From contig JAJYJK010000007.1 of NCBI GenBank assembly GCA_021789555.1, forward strand, positions 1 through 64,000: a stretch of 64,000 nt of DNA, written 5' to 3'. The notes under the pieces are model-generated. The model was not told the DNA's origin. It saw nothing but the letters and a program-made list of their open reading frames with translations, and ran no database searches. Made by a program: the position numbers and the translations under genes. Origin of the DNA: Nitrospirota bacterium. Its GTDB lineage: Bacteria > Nitrospirota > Thermodesulfovibrionia > Thermodesulfovibrionales > JdFR-88. Of this stretch, positions 34,715-42,693 are shown piece by piece (position 1 is the first letter of the stretch; each line of letters starts with the position of its first letter).

Positions 34715-35898
34715 GAGTCCTCCTTCTTTATTCCGCCCCAGCCGCCGGCATAGGGCGATATTTCCCTCAATCTGCTCACAGCGGCCGGGAATTGCCCAAG
34801 GGTATAATCTATGTCCTCCACGTCGTTTTCCATGCCGAGGGAAAATACGATGGAGCCCTGGGCAAGCTGCGCCGATATCCCCATGGACAGCAGCACCGGG
34901 GACGCCTTGAGGGCCTTCGAGGAGCAGGCCGACCCGCTTGCGGCGTATATGCCCTTCGCCTGGAGCATCAGCAGCATAGCCTCGCCCTCGATGAACTCCA
35001 CGCAAAAACTCGCATGCCCCGGCAGCCTGTTTGACGGATGTCCGGTGAGCTGTATGTTTTTGATCTTTTCAAGCGTCCCGCTTATGAGCCTGTCTCGCAG
35101 GGCGGAGAGTCCCGCGGCCCTCCGGGGCAGCTCTTCCGCCGTTAGCTCCGCGGCCCTGCCCATCCCGACTATCGCCGGGACGTTTTCGGTGCCGGCCCTC
35201 CTGCCGTTTTCCTGTATGCCCCCGTATATGAGCGGTATTATCCTTGTGCCGCTCCTTAAGTAGAGCGCGCCGGCCCCCTTCGGGCCGTAGAACTCGTGGG
35301 CCGAGAGGGAGAGGGCGTCGACCCCAAGGGCGTCCACGTCAATAGGCAGGTATCCGGCGCTTGCGACCGCGTCCGTATGGAAGAGCGCCCCTTTGTTTTT
35401 CGCAATCCGGGCCAGCTCCGCTACCGGCTCAACCGTGCCCACTTCAGGGCTGGCGTGGATTATCGATACAAGCGACGTCTCGTCCGTCACCGCCTTTTCG
35501 AGCGCCTCCGGGTCGACCAGGCCGAATTTGTCGACGGGCAGATAGGTGACCGCAAAGCCCTCCTTCTCGAGCACGCGGGCCGGGTTCAGGACCGAGTGGT
35601 GGTCCATCCTGGAGACCACTATATGCCTACCTTTTTTCGTATGCGCGGCCGCAAGCCCCCTGACAGCGAAGTTATTGGCCTCCGCCCCGCTGGCGGTGAA
35701 TATTATCTCCGGCGGCCTCGCGTTTATGAGGCCGGCCACCTTCCACCTGGCCTCCTCGAGCGCCTTTTTTGCGGTCTGGCCCAGCTCATAGAGGCTCAGG
35801 GGGTTGCCGAAACTCTCCTTGAAGAAAGGCATCATCGCCTCAAGGGCCTCCGGCCTGAGGGGGTTGGTGGCCATATAATCGAAATACCGCGTGCCCAT
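34696..35898 (-). CDS. IscS/NifS cysteine desulfurase homologue with PLP lysine replaced by Glu
   Basis: 400 residues, fold-type I PLP enzyme family. The Schiff-base region reads SLSAHEFYGPKGAG: Glu202 (GAG at 35293-35295) stands where desulfurases have the PLP-binding lysine (SAHK). Other PLP contacts also differ: ASPEVGT for NNEVGT, and DAVAS where IscS has DATQS. The catalytic/ligand cysteine is kept as Cys325 in SGSACSSK, and overall similarity (GGIQENGRRAGTENVPAIVG) is high. Archaeoglobus fulgidus IscS also lacks this lysine (Asp) and is reported to act with IscU as a cluster ligand rather than a desulfurase. A non-desulfurase scaffold role is inferred here. Confidence 0.9.
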   Translation of the reverse strand: MGTRYFDYMATNPLRPEALEAMMPFFKESFGNPLSLYELGQTAKKALEEARWKVAGLINARPPEIIFTASGAEANNFAVRGLAAAHTKKGRHIVVSRMDHHSVLNPARVLEKEGFAVTYLPVDKFGLVDPEALEKAVTDETSLVSIIHASPEVGTVEPVAELARIAKNKGALFHTDAVASAGYLPIDVDALGVDALSLSAHEFYGPKGAGALYLRSGTRIIPLIYGGIQENGRRAGTENVPAIVGMGRAAELTAEELPRRAAGLSALRDRLISGTLEKIKNIQLTGHPSNRLPGHASFCVEFIEGEAMLLMLQAKGIYAASGSACSSKALKASPVLLSMGISAQLAQGSIVFSLGMENDVEDIDYTLGQFPAAVSRLREISPYAGGWGGIKKEDSCIPKN

Positions 35899-35901
35899 GG
35901 C

Positions 35902-36156
35902 TTATCTTCCTTTCCTGATGAAAAATTTATAGTAGTCCGGGTTTTCCTCTATGCCCAGGAATTCGTTGCCCGTCTTAGCGCACCACTGGGGTATGTCCTC
36001 CAGCGCCCCGTCGTAATCGGTCATTATCTCCAGTATCTGCCCCCGATCAAGCGTCCTCATCATCTCCTCCAGCTTCAGCAGGTGCATCGGGCACATCATG
36101 TAGACGATATCGGCCGTGACATCGGCCTTGATGCCTTCCACGAACTTGATGTTCAC
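35902..36156 (-). CDS. TusA-like sulfur-carrier protein
   Basis: 84 residues from a GTG start that overlaps the iscR stop (GTGA). The fold pattern of TusA/SirA is visible: first strand with ADVTADIV, then CPMHLLKLEEMM where TusA has CPxP, a long helix, DRGQILEIMTD, DIPQWCAKTGNEFL and a final YYKFFIRK strand. The first cysteine would carry persulfide; the second motif proline is His. Its place between iscR and iscS suggests a sulfur donor or acceptor for cluster assembly. It ends three bases before the iscS start. Confidence 0.85.
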   Translation of the reverse strand: MNIKFVEGIKADVTADIVYMMCPMHLLKLEEMMRTLDRGQILEIMTDYDGALEDIPQWCAKTGNEFLGIEENPDYYKFFIRKGR

Positions 36157-36590
36157 GCGCCCACTGCCCTCTCGCTGCCGAATTTCTTGCCCGCCAGCAG
36201 GTCGTGCAGCGTCATCTGGTCGAGAAAACCCTCTATCTTCTCCCCGAGGGCCTTCCACAGCAGGGATGTCACGCATCCGTCGGCCCTGACACAGCCGGCA
36301 AGCGGGTCCTGGCAGGCAGTCAGCGCCACCGGGCCGTCAAGGCCCCTCAGTATCTCCCCGATGCTTATCTCCCGGGGAGAGCGCGAAAGCAGGTATCCGC
36401 CCCCCGGGCCGCGGACACTCGTTATCAGGCCCGCCTTCCTCAGGGTATTTAATATCTGCTCCAGATAGGCCACCGAGACGTCCTGCCTTTCGGCTATCTC
36501 CCTGATGGCGACGGGATGCTCCGGGTAGCCCCTCGCTATCTCGAACATCGCCCTTACGCCGTATTGCCCCTTCGTGGAGAGTTTGAGCAT
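36153..36590 (-). CDS. iscR: Rrf2-family regulator IscR
   Basis: 145 residues. The N-terminal winged helix begins MLKLSTKGQYGVRAMFEIA, with the DNA-reading VSVAYLEQILNTLRKAGLI segment, and is followed by the wing RGPGGGYLLSR. The Fe-S region CQDPLAGCVRADGC holds three cysteines with spacing of six and five residues; the fourth (His) ligand of E. coli IscR appears to be Ser. It probably senses cluster status and represses the isc genes behind it. The ATG has no Shine-Dalgarno and lies just behind the AT-rich promoter. Confidence 0.93.
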   Translation of the reverse strand: MLKLSTKGQYGVRAMFEIARGYPEHPVAIREIAERQDVSVAYLEQILNTLRKAGLITSVRGPGGGYLLSRSPREISIGEILRGLDGPVALTACQDPLAGCVRADGCVTSLLWKALGEKIEGFLDQMTLHDLLAGKKFGSERAVGA

Positions 36591-36596
36591 AATCTT

Positions 36597-36629
36597 TTTT
36601 ATAATACCTTACTAAATTTGTCAAGTATT
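36597..36629 (-). promoter_or_regulatory. iscR promoter with overlapping inverted repeat (candidate IscR operator)
   Basis: On the minus strand TTGACA (36624-36619) is followed by an AT-rich TATTATAAA run that would serve as the -10 region. An inverted repeat AATAC...GTATT spans 36603-36629 and covers both elements, as expected for an autoregulated Rrf2 operator. The -10 region ends only about eight bases from the ATG. Confidence 0.5.
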
Positions 36630-36665
36630 TTTAAAAAAAACTCTCAGGTTTTTGCATTTTGTGAA

Positions 36666-36700
36666 ACCCTCTCCACCAGGGAGAGGGTTGGGAGAGGGTA
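36666..36700. repeat. CCCTCTCC hairpin repeat
   Basis: CCCTCTCC (36667-36674), loop ACCA, GGAGAGGG (36680-36687), followed by further GGGAGAGGG and GGAGAGGG units up to about 36715. A related element is at 50696-50740. These are typical dispersed intergenic hairpins. Confidence 0.6.
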
Positions 36701-36720
36701 ATATTTGGAGAGGGTATATT

Positions 36721-37302
36721 TTATGCCCGGCTTTTCGAGAGGGAGGCAAAACCGCTATTGAGGGCCATGAGGCAGGCATGGAGCCTGCCGGAGCAACCGA
36801 ATTTCCTGTAGATATTGTCCAGATGGCTGTTGACGGTGCCGGGGCTTACCTTGAGGACCCTGGCTATCTCCTTGTTTGAAAGCCCCCTTACAAGCATCAG
36901 GAGCACCTGCCTTTCCCTTTCCGTGAGGCCCGGCTCCGGTGAGGCCTCCGGCGTGGCCTTCAGAAGGACAAGCACCCCTCCGGGCAGGCCTGTGACCTCC
37001 ATCCGGATGCGCCGGTAAAGGAGCTGCCGCAGATAGCCCCCCGAGGCCTTGACCCATTCGGCCAGCTCATCCGCGTCGATATCTTTTTCATCCAGGAAAG
37101 CCCTGGCGCTGCCGTTGCACCAGTGCCTGCCGTTTTGATCGATGAACAGGGCCGGCTCCGTCTCGAGCGTGGCATTGAGGTCCTCAAGCGCTTTCCGCGC
37201 CTTCAGGGCCATCTCCGTGCCTTTCACTGCTCCGGCCATGATTTGGATATCGGTCGCTCCAGGGTCCAGGTTTTTATTTTTAAGCGCTCTCCTCTTAATC
37301 AT
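36721..37302 (-). CDS. LuxR-type transcriptional regulator with PAS-like sensor
   Basis: 193 residues. Residues about 30-115 look like a small PAS-type sensory domain (ALFIDQNGRHWCNG), and the C-terminus is a complete LuxR/GerE helix-turn-helix: LTERERQVLLMLVRGLSNKE, then VSPGTVNSHLDNIYRKFG. No receiver domain is present, so it responds to a ligand or partner. ATG 37302 was chosen because the upstream frame overlaps the SemiSWEET gene. A perfect hairpin lies two bases upstream of the start. Confidence 0.87.
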   Translation of the reverse strand: MIKRRALKNKNLDPGATDIQIMAGAVKGTEMALKARKALEDLNATLETEPALFIDQNGRHWCNGSARAFLDEKDIDADELAEWVKASGGYLRQLLYRRIRMEVTGLPGGVLVLLKATPEASPEPGLTERERQVLLMLVRGLSNKEIARVLKVSPGTVNSHLDNIYRKFGCSGRLHACLMALNSGFASLSKSRA

Positions 37303-37304
37303 AG

Positions 37305-37330
37305 CCCAGTTGATGAAAAAAACAACTGGG
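37305..37330 (-). promoter_or_regulatory. Hairpin upstream of luxR-type gene
   Basis: CCCAGTTG (37305-37312) and CAACTGGG (37323-37330) form a perfect eight-base stem with a ten-base A/T loop, between the SemiSWEET stop and the regulator ATG. There is no U-run after the stem on the minus strand, so it is more likely an operator or translational hairpin than a terminator. Confidence 0.45.
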
Positions 37331-37334
37331 CGGC

Positions 37335-37589
37335 TCACCCGTTTTTTATCTTGAAGATCACGATTATCAGCCCCAGGGCAAACGAGACGATATTGGTTGC
37401 GATGACAGGCACGGAGTTTATGGAAAAGCCATACAGGACCCAGAGAAAGAGCCCCGCGCAGAGGGTGATGAACATGCCGGCCGAAATGTCCTGGGTGGAC
37501 CTCGATTTCCACGTCTTCATGACCTGGGGCAGGTAGGCCAGCGTGGTCAGCGCGCCGGCCGCAAATCCCAAAAGCGTTCTCCAGCCCAT
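37335..37589 (-). CDS. SemiSWEET-type sugar transporter
   Basis: 84 residues with three transmembrane segments and the PQ-loop motif TLAYLPQVMKTWKSRSTQDI in the first, the signature of bacterial SemiSWEETs, which dimerise to pass sugars across the membrane. ATG 37589 gives the canonical length; the frame extends 13 codons further upstream. It lies between a sodium:solute symporter and a LuxR-type regulator on the same strand. Confidence 0.88.
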   Translation of the reverse strand: MGWRTLLGFAAGALTTLAYLPQVMKTWKSRSTQDISAGMFITLCAGLFLWVLYGFSINSVPVIATNIVSFALGLIIVIFKIKNG

Positions 37590-37671
37590 CTTCACCGGTC
37601 CTCCACGCGGCGGACAACCGCGGGGCATCCAATGCAGGGAGTTTTGCCCATTATATTGGCCCTCCGTCCAT

Positions 37672-39348
37672 TCAGGCGAACGAGGCTTTTTTCAAGAGCT
37701 GAAGACCGGCGGCAGAGGCGGCGGCAAGCCACAAGAAACCCGGCATGTAAAAGCCGAGCACCACTTTCCCCAGCCCCATGGTGAGGGCCACCAGGAAAAC
37801 GCACCCGTAGACCCATTGCGCGAACGCGCCGGAAAAAACACCCGGCCCCGTATGATAAAGCCCGGCCTTCACCGGTCCCCATCCCGGCCCTCCCGGATTG
37901 GCCTTCATGTAAAACTCCCTCAGTTTTTCCATCGCCACGGGCCTGGTAAGCAGGGTCACCGCAACCCATACGGCCGTGGAGGAGCCTATTATCAGCGAAA
38001 GCCGCAGGTAGTACGGCGTATGGGCGAACGTCCTGCTTGAATAGATGACGGCTGCGGAGAGGCTGGAGGCCACCACGGCCGATATCTCGCTCCAGGCGTT
38101 TATCCTCCACCAGAACCATCTCATTATGTAAACGAGCCCGGTGCCAGAGCCAAACGCTATGAGGAACTTAAAGACCCCGATTATCGAGGAGACATTGGCG
38201 GTGATGACCGCGGTGACCGCCGAGAGCACCAGCACAATGATCCTCGCCACCTTGATATAATGCCTGTCGCCGGCGCCCGGCTTGACGAATGGCGCGTAGA
38301 AATCGTTTACGAAGTACGCGGACGAGAGGTTCAGGTAAGTGCTCAGGGTGGACATGAAGGCGGCGAAAAAGGAGGCGAGCATGAGACCCCTCAGCCCCAC
38401 GGGCAGCAGGTCCATCATCATCCTTGGATAGACGCCTTCGTTGTCGGAGATGGCGGGGTATAAAACCATGCTGGCAAGGGCCGCGATGATCCACGGCCAG
38501 GTCCTGACCGCGAACGTGACCACGTTGAAGTAGAGCGTGGCCAGAAAACTCTGTCTCTCGTCTCTCGAGGAGGCCATGCGCTGCACTATGACCCCGCCCC
38601 CGTCGGAAGAGTATTTGGACCACCAGCTAAGCGAGATATACCCGAGGAAGGCCATGAACGCCGCGCCCCCGGCCCCGGGGAAAAAATCCAGCACGCGGGC
38701 CGGCAAGACGGCCTTTATGTGTGAAAGCCCCCCCGCCCTGCCCTCCGCGGCGACGGCAAGGACGACCGCGCCCGTCATCGCGATGATGAACTGGAAAAAA
38801 TCGGTCAGCACCACCCCCCAGTAGCCCGAAAGCATGGTATAGATGATCGTCACCCCGCTTGATATGATGATGCTCTCCCACTTGCCCCAGCCCAGCACGA
38901 CGTCCATTATCTTGGACATGGCCAGTATCACCTGCGCCTTTATGATGGTGTGGATGGCGAAGGAGAAGTAGAGGGCCTTGAATCCGCGCAGGACCGAGGC
39001 CTCCTTCCCCGAGTACCTCAGGCTTATCAGCTCGACGTCCGTCACCACCCCCAGTCTCCTCCAGAGCCTGGCGAAGAAAAAAACCGACAGCATACCGCTG
39101 AAGACAAAACACCACCATTGCCAGTTCTCGTAAATCCCGTGTTCCCTCACAAGCCCGGTCACGTAGAGGGGGGTGTCCGAGGAGAAGGAGGCCGCGGCCA
39201 TCGAGGTGCCGGCAAGCCACCACGGCAGGTTCCTGCCCGACAGGAAAAATTCGCCGAGCCCGGATGAGGCGCGGCGCGTGAAGTACAGCCCGATCGCGAG
39301 AGAGGCCGCCATATAAGCCCCTACTATCAGCCAGTCCGCGCCTTGCAT
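37672..39348 (-). CDS. Sodium:solute symporter family protein
   Basis: 558 residues with 13-14 predicted transmembrane segments, of the SSS family (LeuT fold). The N-terminus shows SSGLGEFFLSGRNLPWWLAG, a classic SSS motif, and STLSTYLNLSSAYFVNDFY is the conserved core around TM8/9. It drives uptake of an unknown organic solute by sodium; sugars or organic acids are possible given the SemiSWEET neighbour. No signalling domain is fused. It is divergent from the receiver gene 43 bases away. Confidence 0.92.
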   Translation of the reverse strand: MQGADWLIVGAYMAASLAIGLYFTRRASSGLGEFFLSGRNLPWWLAGTSMAAASFSSDTPLYVTGLVREHGIYENWQWWCFVFSGMLSVFFFARLWRRLGVVTDVELISLRYSGKEASVLRGFKALYFSFAIHTIIKAQVILAMSKIMDVVLGWGKWESIIISSGVTIIYTMLSGYWGVVLTDFFQFIIAMTGAVVLAVAAEGRAGGLSHIKAVLPARVLDFFPGAGGAAFMAFLGYISLSWWSKYSSDGGGVIVQRMASSRDERQSFLATLYFNVVTFAVRTWPWIIAALASMVLYPAISDNEGVYPRMMMDLLPVGLRGLMLASFFAAFMSTLSTYLNLSSAYFVNDFYAPFVKPGAGDRHYIKVARIIVLVLSAVTAVITANVSSIIGVFKFLIAFGSGTGLVYIMRWFWWRINAWSEISAVVASSLSAAVIYSSRTFAHTPYYLRLSLIIGSSTAVWVAVTLLTRPVAMEKLREFYMKANPGGPGWGPVKAGLYHTGPGVFSGAFAQWVYGCVFLVALTMGLGKVVLGFYMPGFLWLAAASAAGLQLLKKASFA

Positions 39349-39391
39349 TCAAATAATATACCCTTTCGTGCTAAATTATTAACAGTTCGGT

Positions 39392-39742
39392 ATGGGAAAG
39401 AGAATCCTTGTCGTCGACGATGAACCCGTAATCCTCAGCGCCATAGACCGCGCCTTAAGCAAGGTGGGCTACGAGATCAAGGCCGTACGTGACGGCGGGG
39501 CCTGCCTGGACGCCCTTTCAGGGGGCGATTTCAGCCTGGTCATAATGGACCTCCACCTGCCGGGCTTCTCCGTGGAGGAGCTTGTGGCCGGGGTCCTGGC
39601 CAGATGTCCGGGCGTGAAATTCCTCTACATAAGCGGCAGCCAGGCCAGGGAGGACGTCCTTCCCTTCATCCAAAAGCCCTTCCGCATCAATGACATAAGA
39701 GATCTGGTCAGGACCATAATTGGTGAACCCGAACCCAATTGA
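39392..39742 (+). CDS. Stand-alone response-regulator receiver domain
   Basis: 116 residues: only a CheY-like receiver (ILVVDDEPVILSAIDRAL, phosphorylated Asp in LVIMDLHLPG, Thr/Ser position in LYISGS, Lys in IQKPFRI). No output domain. No kinase gene adjoins it. It overlaps the PAP2-glycosyltransferase fusion gene by 20 bases, so it may modulate that envelope pathway or simply be co-expressed with it. No clear Shine-Dalgarno precedes the ATG. Confidence 0.9.
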   Translation: MGKRILVVDDEPVILSAIDRALSKVGYEIKAVRDGGACLDALSGGDFSLVIMDLHLPGFSVEELVAGVLARCPGVKFLYISGSQAREDVLPFIQKPFRINDIRDLVRTIIGEPEPN

Positions 39743-41729
39743 CGTATTTCTTTTCCGCCTGATAAACGGACATTTTAGCGGGACCCTGGATGCCGTCTAC
39801 CTCTTCGCGGCGTCCCCCTACATATATCTGGTCCCCATCGCCGTCCTGCTGCTCATGAAGGAAAAAAGGTTAATCCCCTTCGTCTTTCTGGCGGCGATAG
39901 CCTCGATCGGCATGGCGGACTGGAGCGGAAACATGCTGAAGGGGGTCTTCGCAAGGACAAGACCCTGCCATGTGCTGTCGGGGGTGAGGTTGCTTGCCGG
40001 CTGCACGGACTCGTTCTCCATGCCCTCGAACCACGCGGCCAACATCTTCGCGACGCTTACGCCCGTATGGTTTTACTCCAGGAGAAAGGTGAAATACCTG
40101 CTGCCCGCGGCCGGGCTCCTCACGGCCCTCTCAAGGGTCTACATGGGTGTGCATTACCCCTCAGATGTGGCGGCGGGGGCCGTCCTGGGAATGGCCGTGG
40201 GCTCGCTCGTCACGGCCCTTTTCATCCTGGCCTTCAGGCAGGGGCGGTCCAGGGGCGCTCTCATCATATGGCTTACGGGCATGACGCTTTTCCGGTTCTA
40301 TTACATCTGGTACGGAAACCTGAACCTTGGCCCCGACGAGGCCCATTACTGGGAATGGTCGAGACGGCTCAGCTACGGCTATTATTCAAAGGGCCCCGTC
40401 ATCGCCTATCTGATCAGGGCGGGCACGGCCCTCTTCGGAAACACCGAATTCGGCGTGAGGTTTTTCGCACCCGTGCTCTATCTGATTGGAAGCTTACTGC
40501 TCTACGAGCTGGGCAAGGAGCTTTTCGACGAGGCAACCGGCATCTGCTCGGCCGCCCTCTTTCAGGTGGTGCCTCTTTTTTCGGCATTCGGCGTCATCAT
40601 GACGATAGACGCCCCGTCCATCTTCTTCTGGATACTGGGCCTGTATCTGTTTCTGAAAGCCCTGAGAGAGAAGAAGACGGCCGGCTGGGTGTTTTTAGGG
40701 GTTGCGGTCGGGCTGGGCATGCTCACCAAGCTCACGATGTCTTTTTTCATCCTCTCGGCCTTTCTCTACCTGGCCACATCGAAAGAGGAAAGGCGGGAGC
40801 TCTTTTCCGTCCGTCCGTATCTGGGGTTGCTTGCCTGCCTGGTCCTGCTCGTCCCCCTTTTTTACTGGAACCATAACCACAACTGGGTGAATTTCAGGCA
40901 TGAGGCGGGCCACGCGGACATCGCGGCCGGCTTCAGGGTCTCGCCCGAAAGTTTCCTTCAGTTTTTAGGCTCGCAGATTGGCGTCATCACGCCCGTGCTC
41001 TTTGTGCTCATGGCGTACGCGCTTATAAAAAACCGGGCGCTTGCGAAGGATGAAAAGGCCGGCCGGTTTTGCTTCTGGTTTGCGGCCCCCACGCTCGTCT
41101 TCTTCCTGCTGAAAAGCATACAGGGGAAGGTGCAGGCAAACTGGGCCATGGACGGCTATATAACGGGCATTATCGCCGTTAGCCAGGTCATAGTGCGGGG
41201 GTTTGCGCCGGGACGCAGGCCCGGCAGCAGGTTTTTGATGTCGGCGGCCGCGGCCATCGCCGTCTTCGTGACCGCCGTATCCTATTATCCTTCCATCATA
41301 AAACTTCCGCCAAAACTGGACCCCTCGGCAAGGCTGAGGGGATGGAAGCAGCTCGCGGCCGAAGTGGAGAAAAACGCGCCCGCCGGCAATATTAAACCCT
41401 ATTTCGTCTTCTCCGATTACTACGGGGCCAGCTCCGAGCTTGCCTTCTACCTGAAGGGCCATCCGGTCACCTACTGCGCCAATACGGGCAGGCGCATGAA
41501 CCAGTACGACCTCTGGCCGGGCCTCGACCAGCCCCGGTTGCTACACGACAACGCCGTTTTTGTTACAATAGGTGCTTCGGGCATGCCCGGCATGGTCGGA
41601 GACGCATTCGAGAGTTGCCGGAGAAAGACACTCATAGAAACCGAGAAGGGCAAAAGGCTCTCCGTCTTTACCATATTCACCTGCTACGGGTTCAAGGGCA
41701 TGAGGGAAAGACCGATAAGGGACTATTGA
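39723..41729 (+). CDS. PAP2 phosphatase fused to an ArnT-like (GT39) glycosyltransferase
   Basis: About 668 residues, integral membrane. Residues 1-170 are a PAP2 lipid phosphatase with all three motifs: KGVFARTRP (73-81), PSNH (101-104) and SRVYMGVHYPSD (137-148). From about 180 on it is a GT-C enzyme of the dolichyl-phosphate-mannose/ArnT type, with the acidic LNLGPDEAHYWEW (Asp205-Glu206) on the first periplasmic loop and about ten more membrane segments. ArnT-type enzymes move a sugar from undecaprenyl phosphate to an acceptor; the PAP2 part could dephosphorylate the lipid acceptor or a polyprenyl pyrophosphate. The start is GTG 39723 or TTG 39720. Confidence 0.9.
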   Translation: MNPNPIDVFLFRLINGHFSGTLDAVYLFAASPYIYLVPIAVLLLMKEKRLIPFVFLAAIASIGMADWSGNMLKGVFARTRPCHVLSGVRLLAGCTDSFSMPSNHAANIFATLTPVWFYSRRKVKYLLPAAGLLTALSRVYMGVHYPSDVAAGAVLGMAVGSLVTALFILAFRQGRSRGALIIWLTGMTLFRFYYIWYGNLNLGPDEAHYWEWSRRLSYGYYSKGPVIAYLIRAGTALFGNTEFGVRFFAPVLYLIGSLLLYELGKELFDEATGICSAALFQVVPLFSAFGVIMTIDAPSIFFWILGLYLFLKALREKKTAGWVFLGVAVGLGMLTKLTMSFFILSAFLYLATSKEERRELFSVRPYLGLLACLVLLVPLFYWNHNHNWVNFRHEAGHADIAAGFRVSPESFLQFLGSQIGVITPVLFVLMAYALIKNRALAKDEKAGRFCFWFAAPTLVFFLLKSIQGKVQANWAMDGYITGIIAVSQVIVRGFAPGRRPGSRFLMSAAAAIAVFVTAVSYYPSIIKLPPKLDPSARLRGWKQLAAEVEKNAPAGNIKPYFVFSDYYGASSELAFYLKGHPVTYCANTGRRMNQYDLWPGLDQPRLLHDNAVFVTIGASGMPGMVGDAFESCRRKTLIETEKGKRLSVFTIFTCYGFKGMRERPIRDY

Positions 41730-41736
41730 ATCCAAA

Positions 41737-42693
41737 ATGGCAAAAGAACTCTCCGTCATAATCCCCGTCTATAACGAGCAGGAGAATATCCGGCCCCTCT
41801 ACGACGCCCTGAAACCCGTGCTGGAGGCGATGGGGGTTGGATACGAGATAATCTTCGTGGATGACGGCAGCACGGACGGCACGGCGGCGGCAATCGAGGG
41901 GCTCGCCTCCGACCCAAACGTCAGGGCGCTTGAGTTTCGGCGCAATTTCGGGCAGACCGCGGCCTTCGCCGCGGGCTTCGACCACGCGGAAGGCGAGGTC
42001 ATCATCACGATGGACGGGGACCTGCAGAACGACCCCATCGATATACCGAAACTCTTCGATATGGTCAGAAACGGGAAGTACGACCTCGTAAGCGGCTGGC
42101 GGAAAAACAGGCAGGACTCCTTCCTGAACAGGAAACTGCCCTCCATGCTGGCAAACTGGCTCATAGGGAAGGTGACGGGTGTGAAGCTCCACGATTACGG
42201 GTGCTCGCTGAAAGCCTACAGGCGGGATGTGGTAAAAAACCTGAAACTCTACGGGGAGATGCACCGCTTCATCCCCGCAGTGGCGAACTGGTACGGAGTG
42301 AATGTGGCCGAGGTGGAGACCACCCATCACCCTAGGCTCAGGGGGAAATCCAAATACGGCATAGGAAGGACGGTAAAGGTCTTCCTGGACCTGATAACGG
42401 TAAAATTCCTCCAGAGCTTTTCCACGAAACCCATCCAGTTCTTCGGCCCCATGGGCCTGGCAAGCACGGCGGGCGGCATGGTCATCTCGCTCTATCTCGC
42501 GGCCCAGAAACTGCTGCTGGGCAAATCCATCGGGGGAAGACCGCTTCTGCTGCTGGGCGTGCTGCTGATAATCATAGGCGTGCAGCTCATAGGCATGGGG
42601 CTGCTTGGCGAGATGATAGTGCGGGTCTATCACGAAAGCCAGAAAAAACCCATCTACGCGCTGAAGAAGATAATTGGCCCCGACAACCGGTGA
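41737..42693 (+). CDS. GT2 polyprenyl-phosphate glycosyltransferase (DPMS/ArnC-like)
   Basis: 318 residues. The cytoplasmic GT2 domain has SVIIPVYNEQENIRPLYDAL, VDDGSTDGT and the catalytic DGDLQNDP, followed by two C-terminal membrane helices (about 232-255 and 265-290), the architecture of GtrB, ArnC and dolichyl-phosphate mannose synthases. It should load a nucleotide sugar onto undecaprenyl phosphate, supplying the donor used by the GT39 enzyme encoded seven bases upstream. It overlaps the flippase-like gene by four bases. Confidence 0.94.
   Translation: MAKELSVIIPVYNEQENIRPLYDALKPVLEAMGVGYEIIFVDDGSTDGTAAAIEGLASDPNVRALEFRRNFGQTAAFAAGFDHAEGEVIITMDGDLQNDPIDIPKLFDMVRNGKYDLVSGWRKNRQDSFLNRKLPSMLANWLIGKVTGVKLHDYGCSLKAYRRDVVKNLKLYGEMHRFIPAVANWYGVNVAEVETTHHPRLRGKSKYGIGRTVKVFLDLITVKFLQSFSTKPIQFFGPMGLASTAGGMVISLYLAAQKLLLGKSIGGRPLLLLGVLLIIIGVQLIGMGLLGEMIVRVYHESQKKPIYALKKIIGPDNR

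Noticed and set aside
34715-35005. N-terminal extension of IscU
   Set aside because: The extra residues are out-of-frame translation of iscS; family alignment starts at MYSEKLMDHF.
37303-37632. N-terminal extension of the LuxR-type regulator
   Set aside because: This part overlaps the SemiSWEET gene in another frame and shows no domain.
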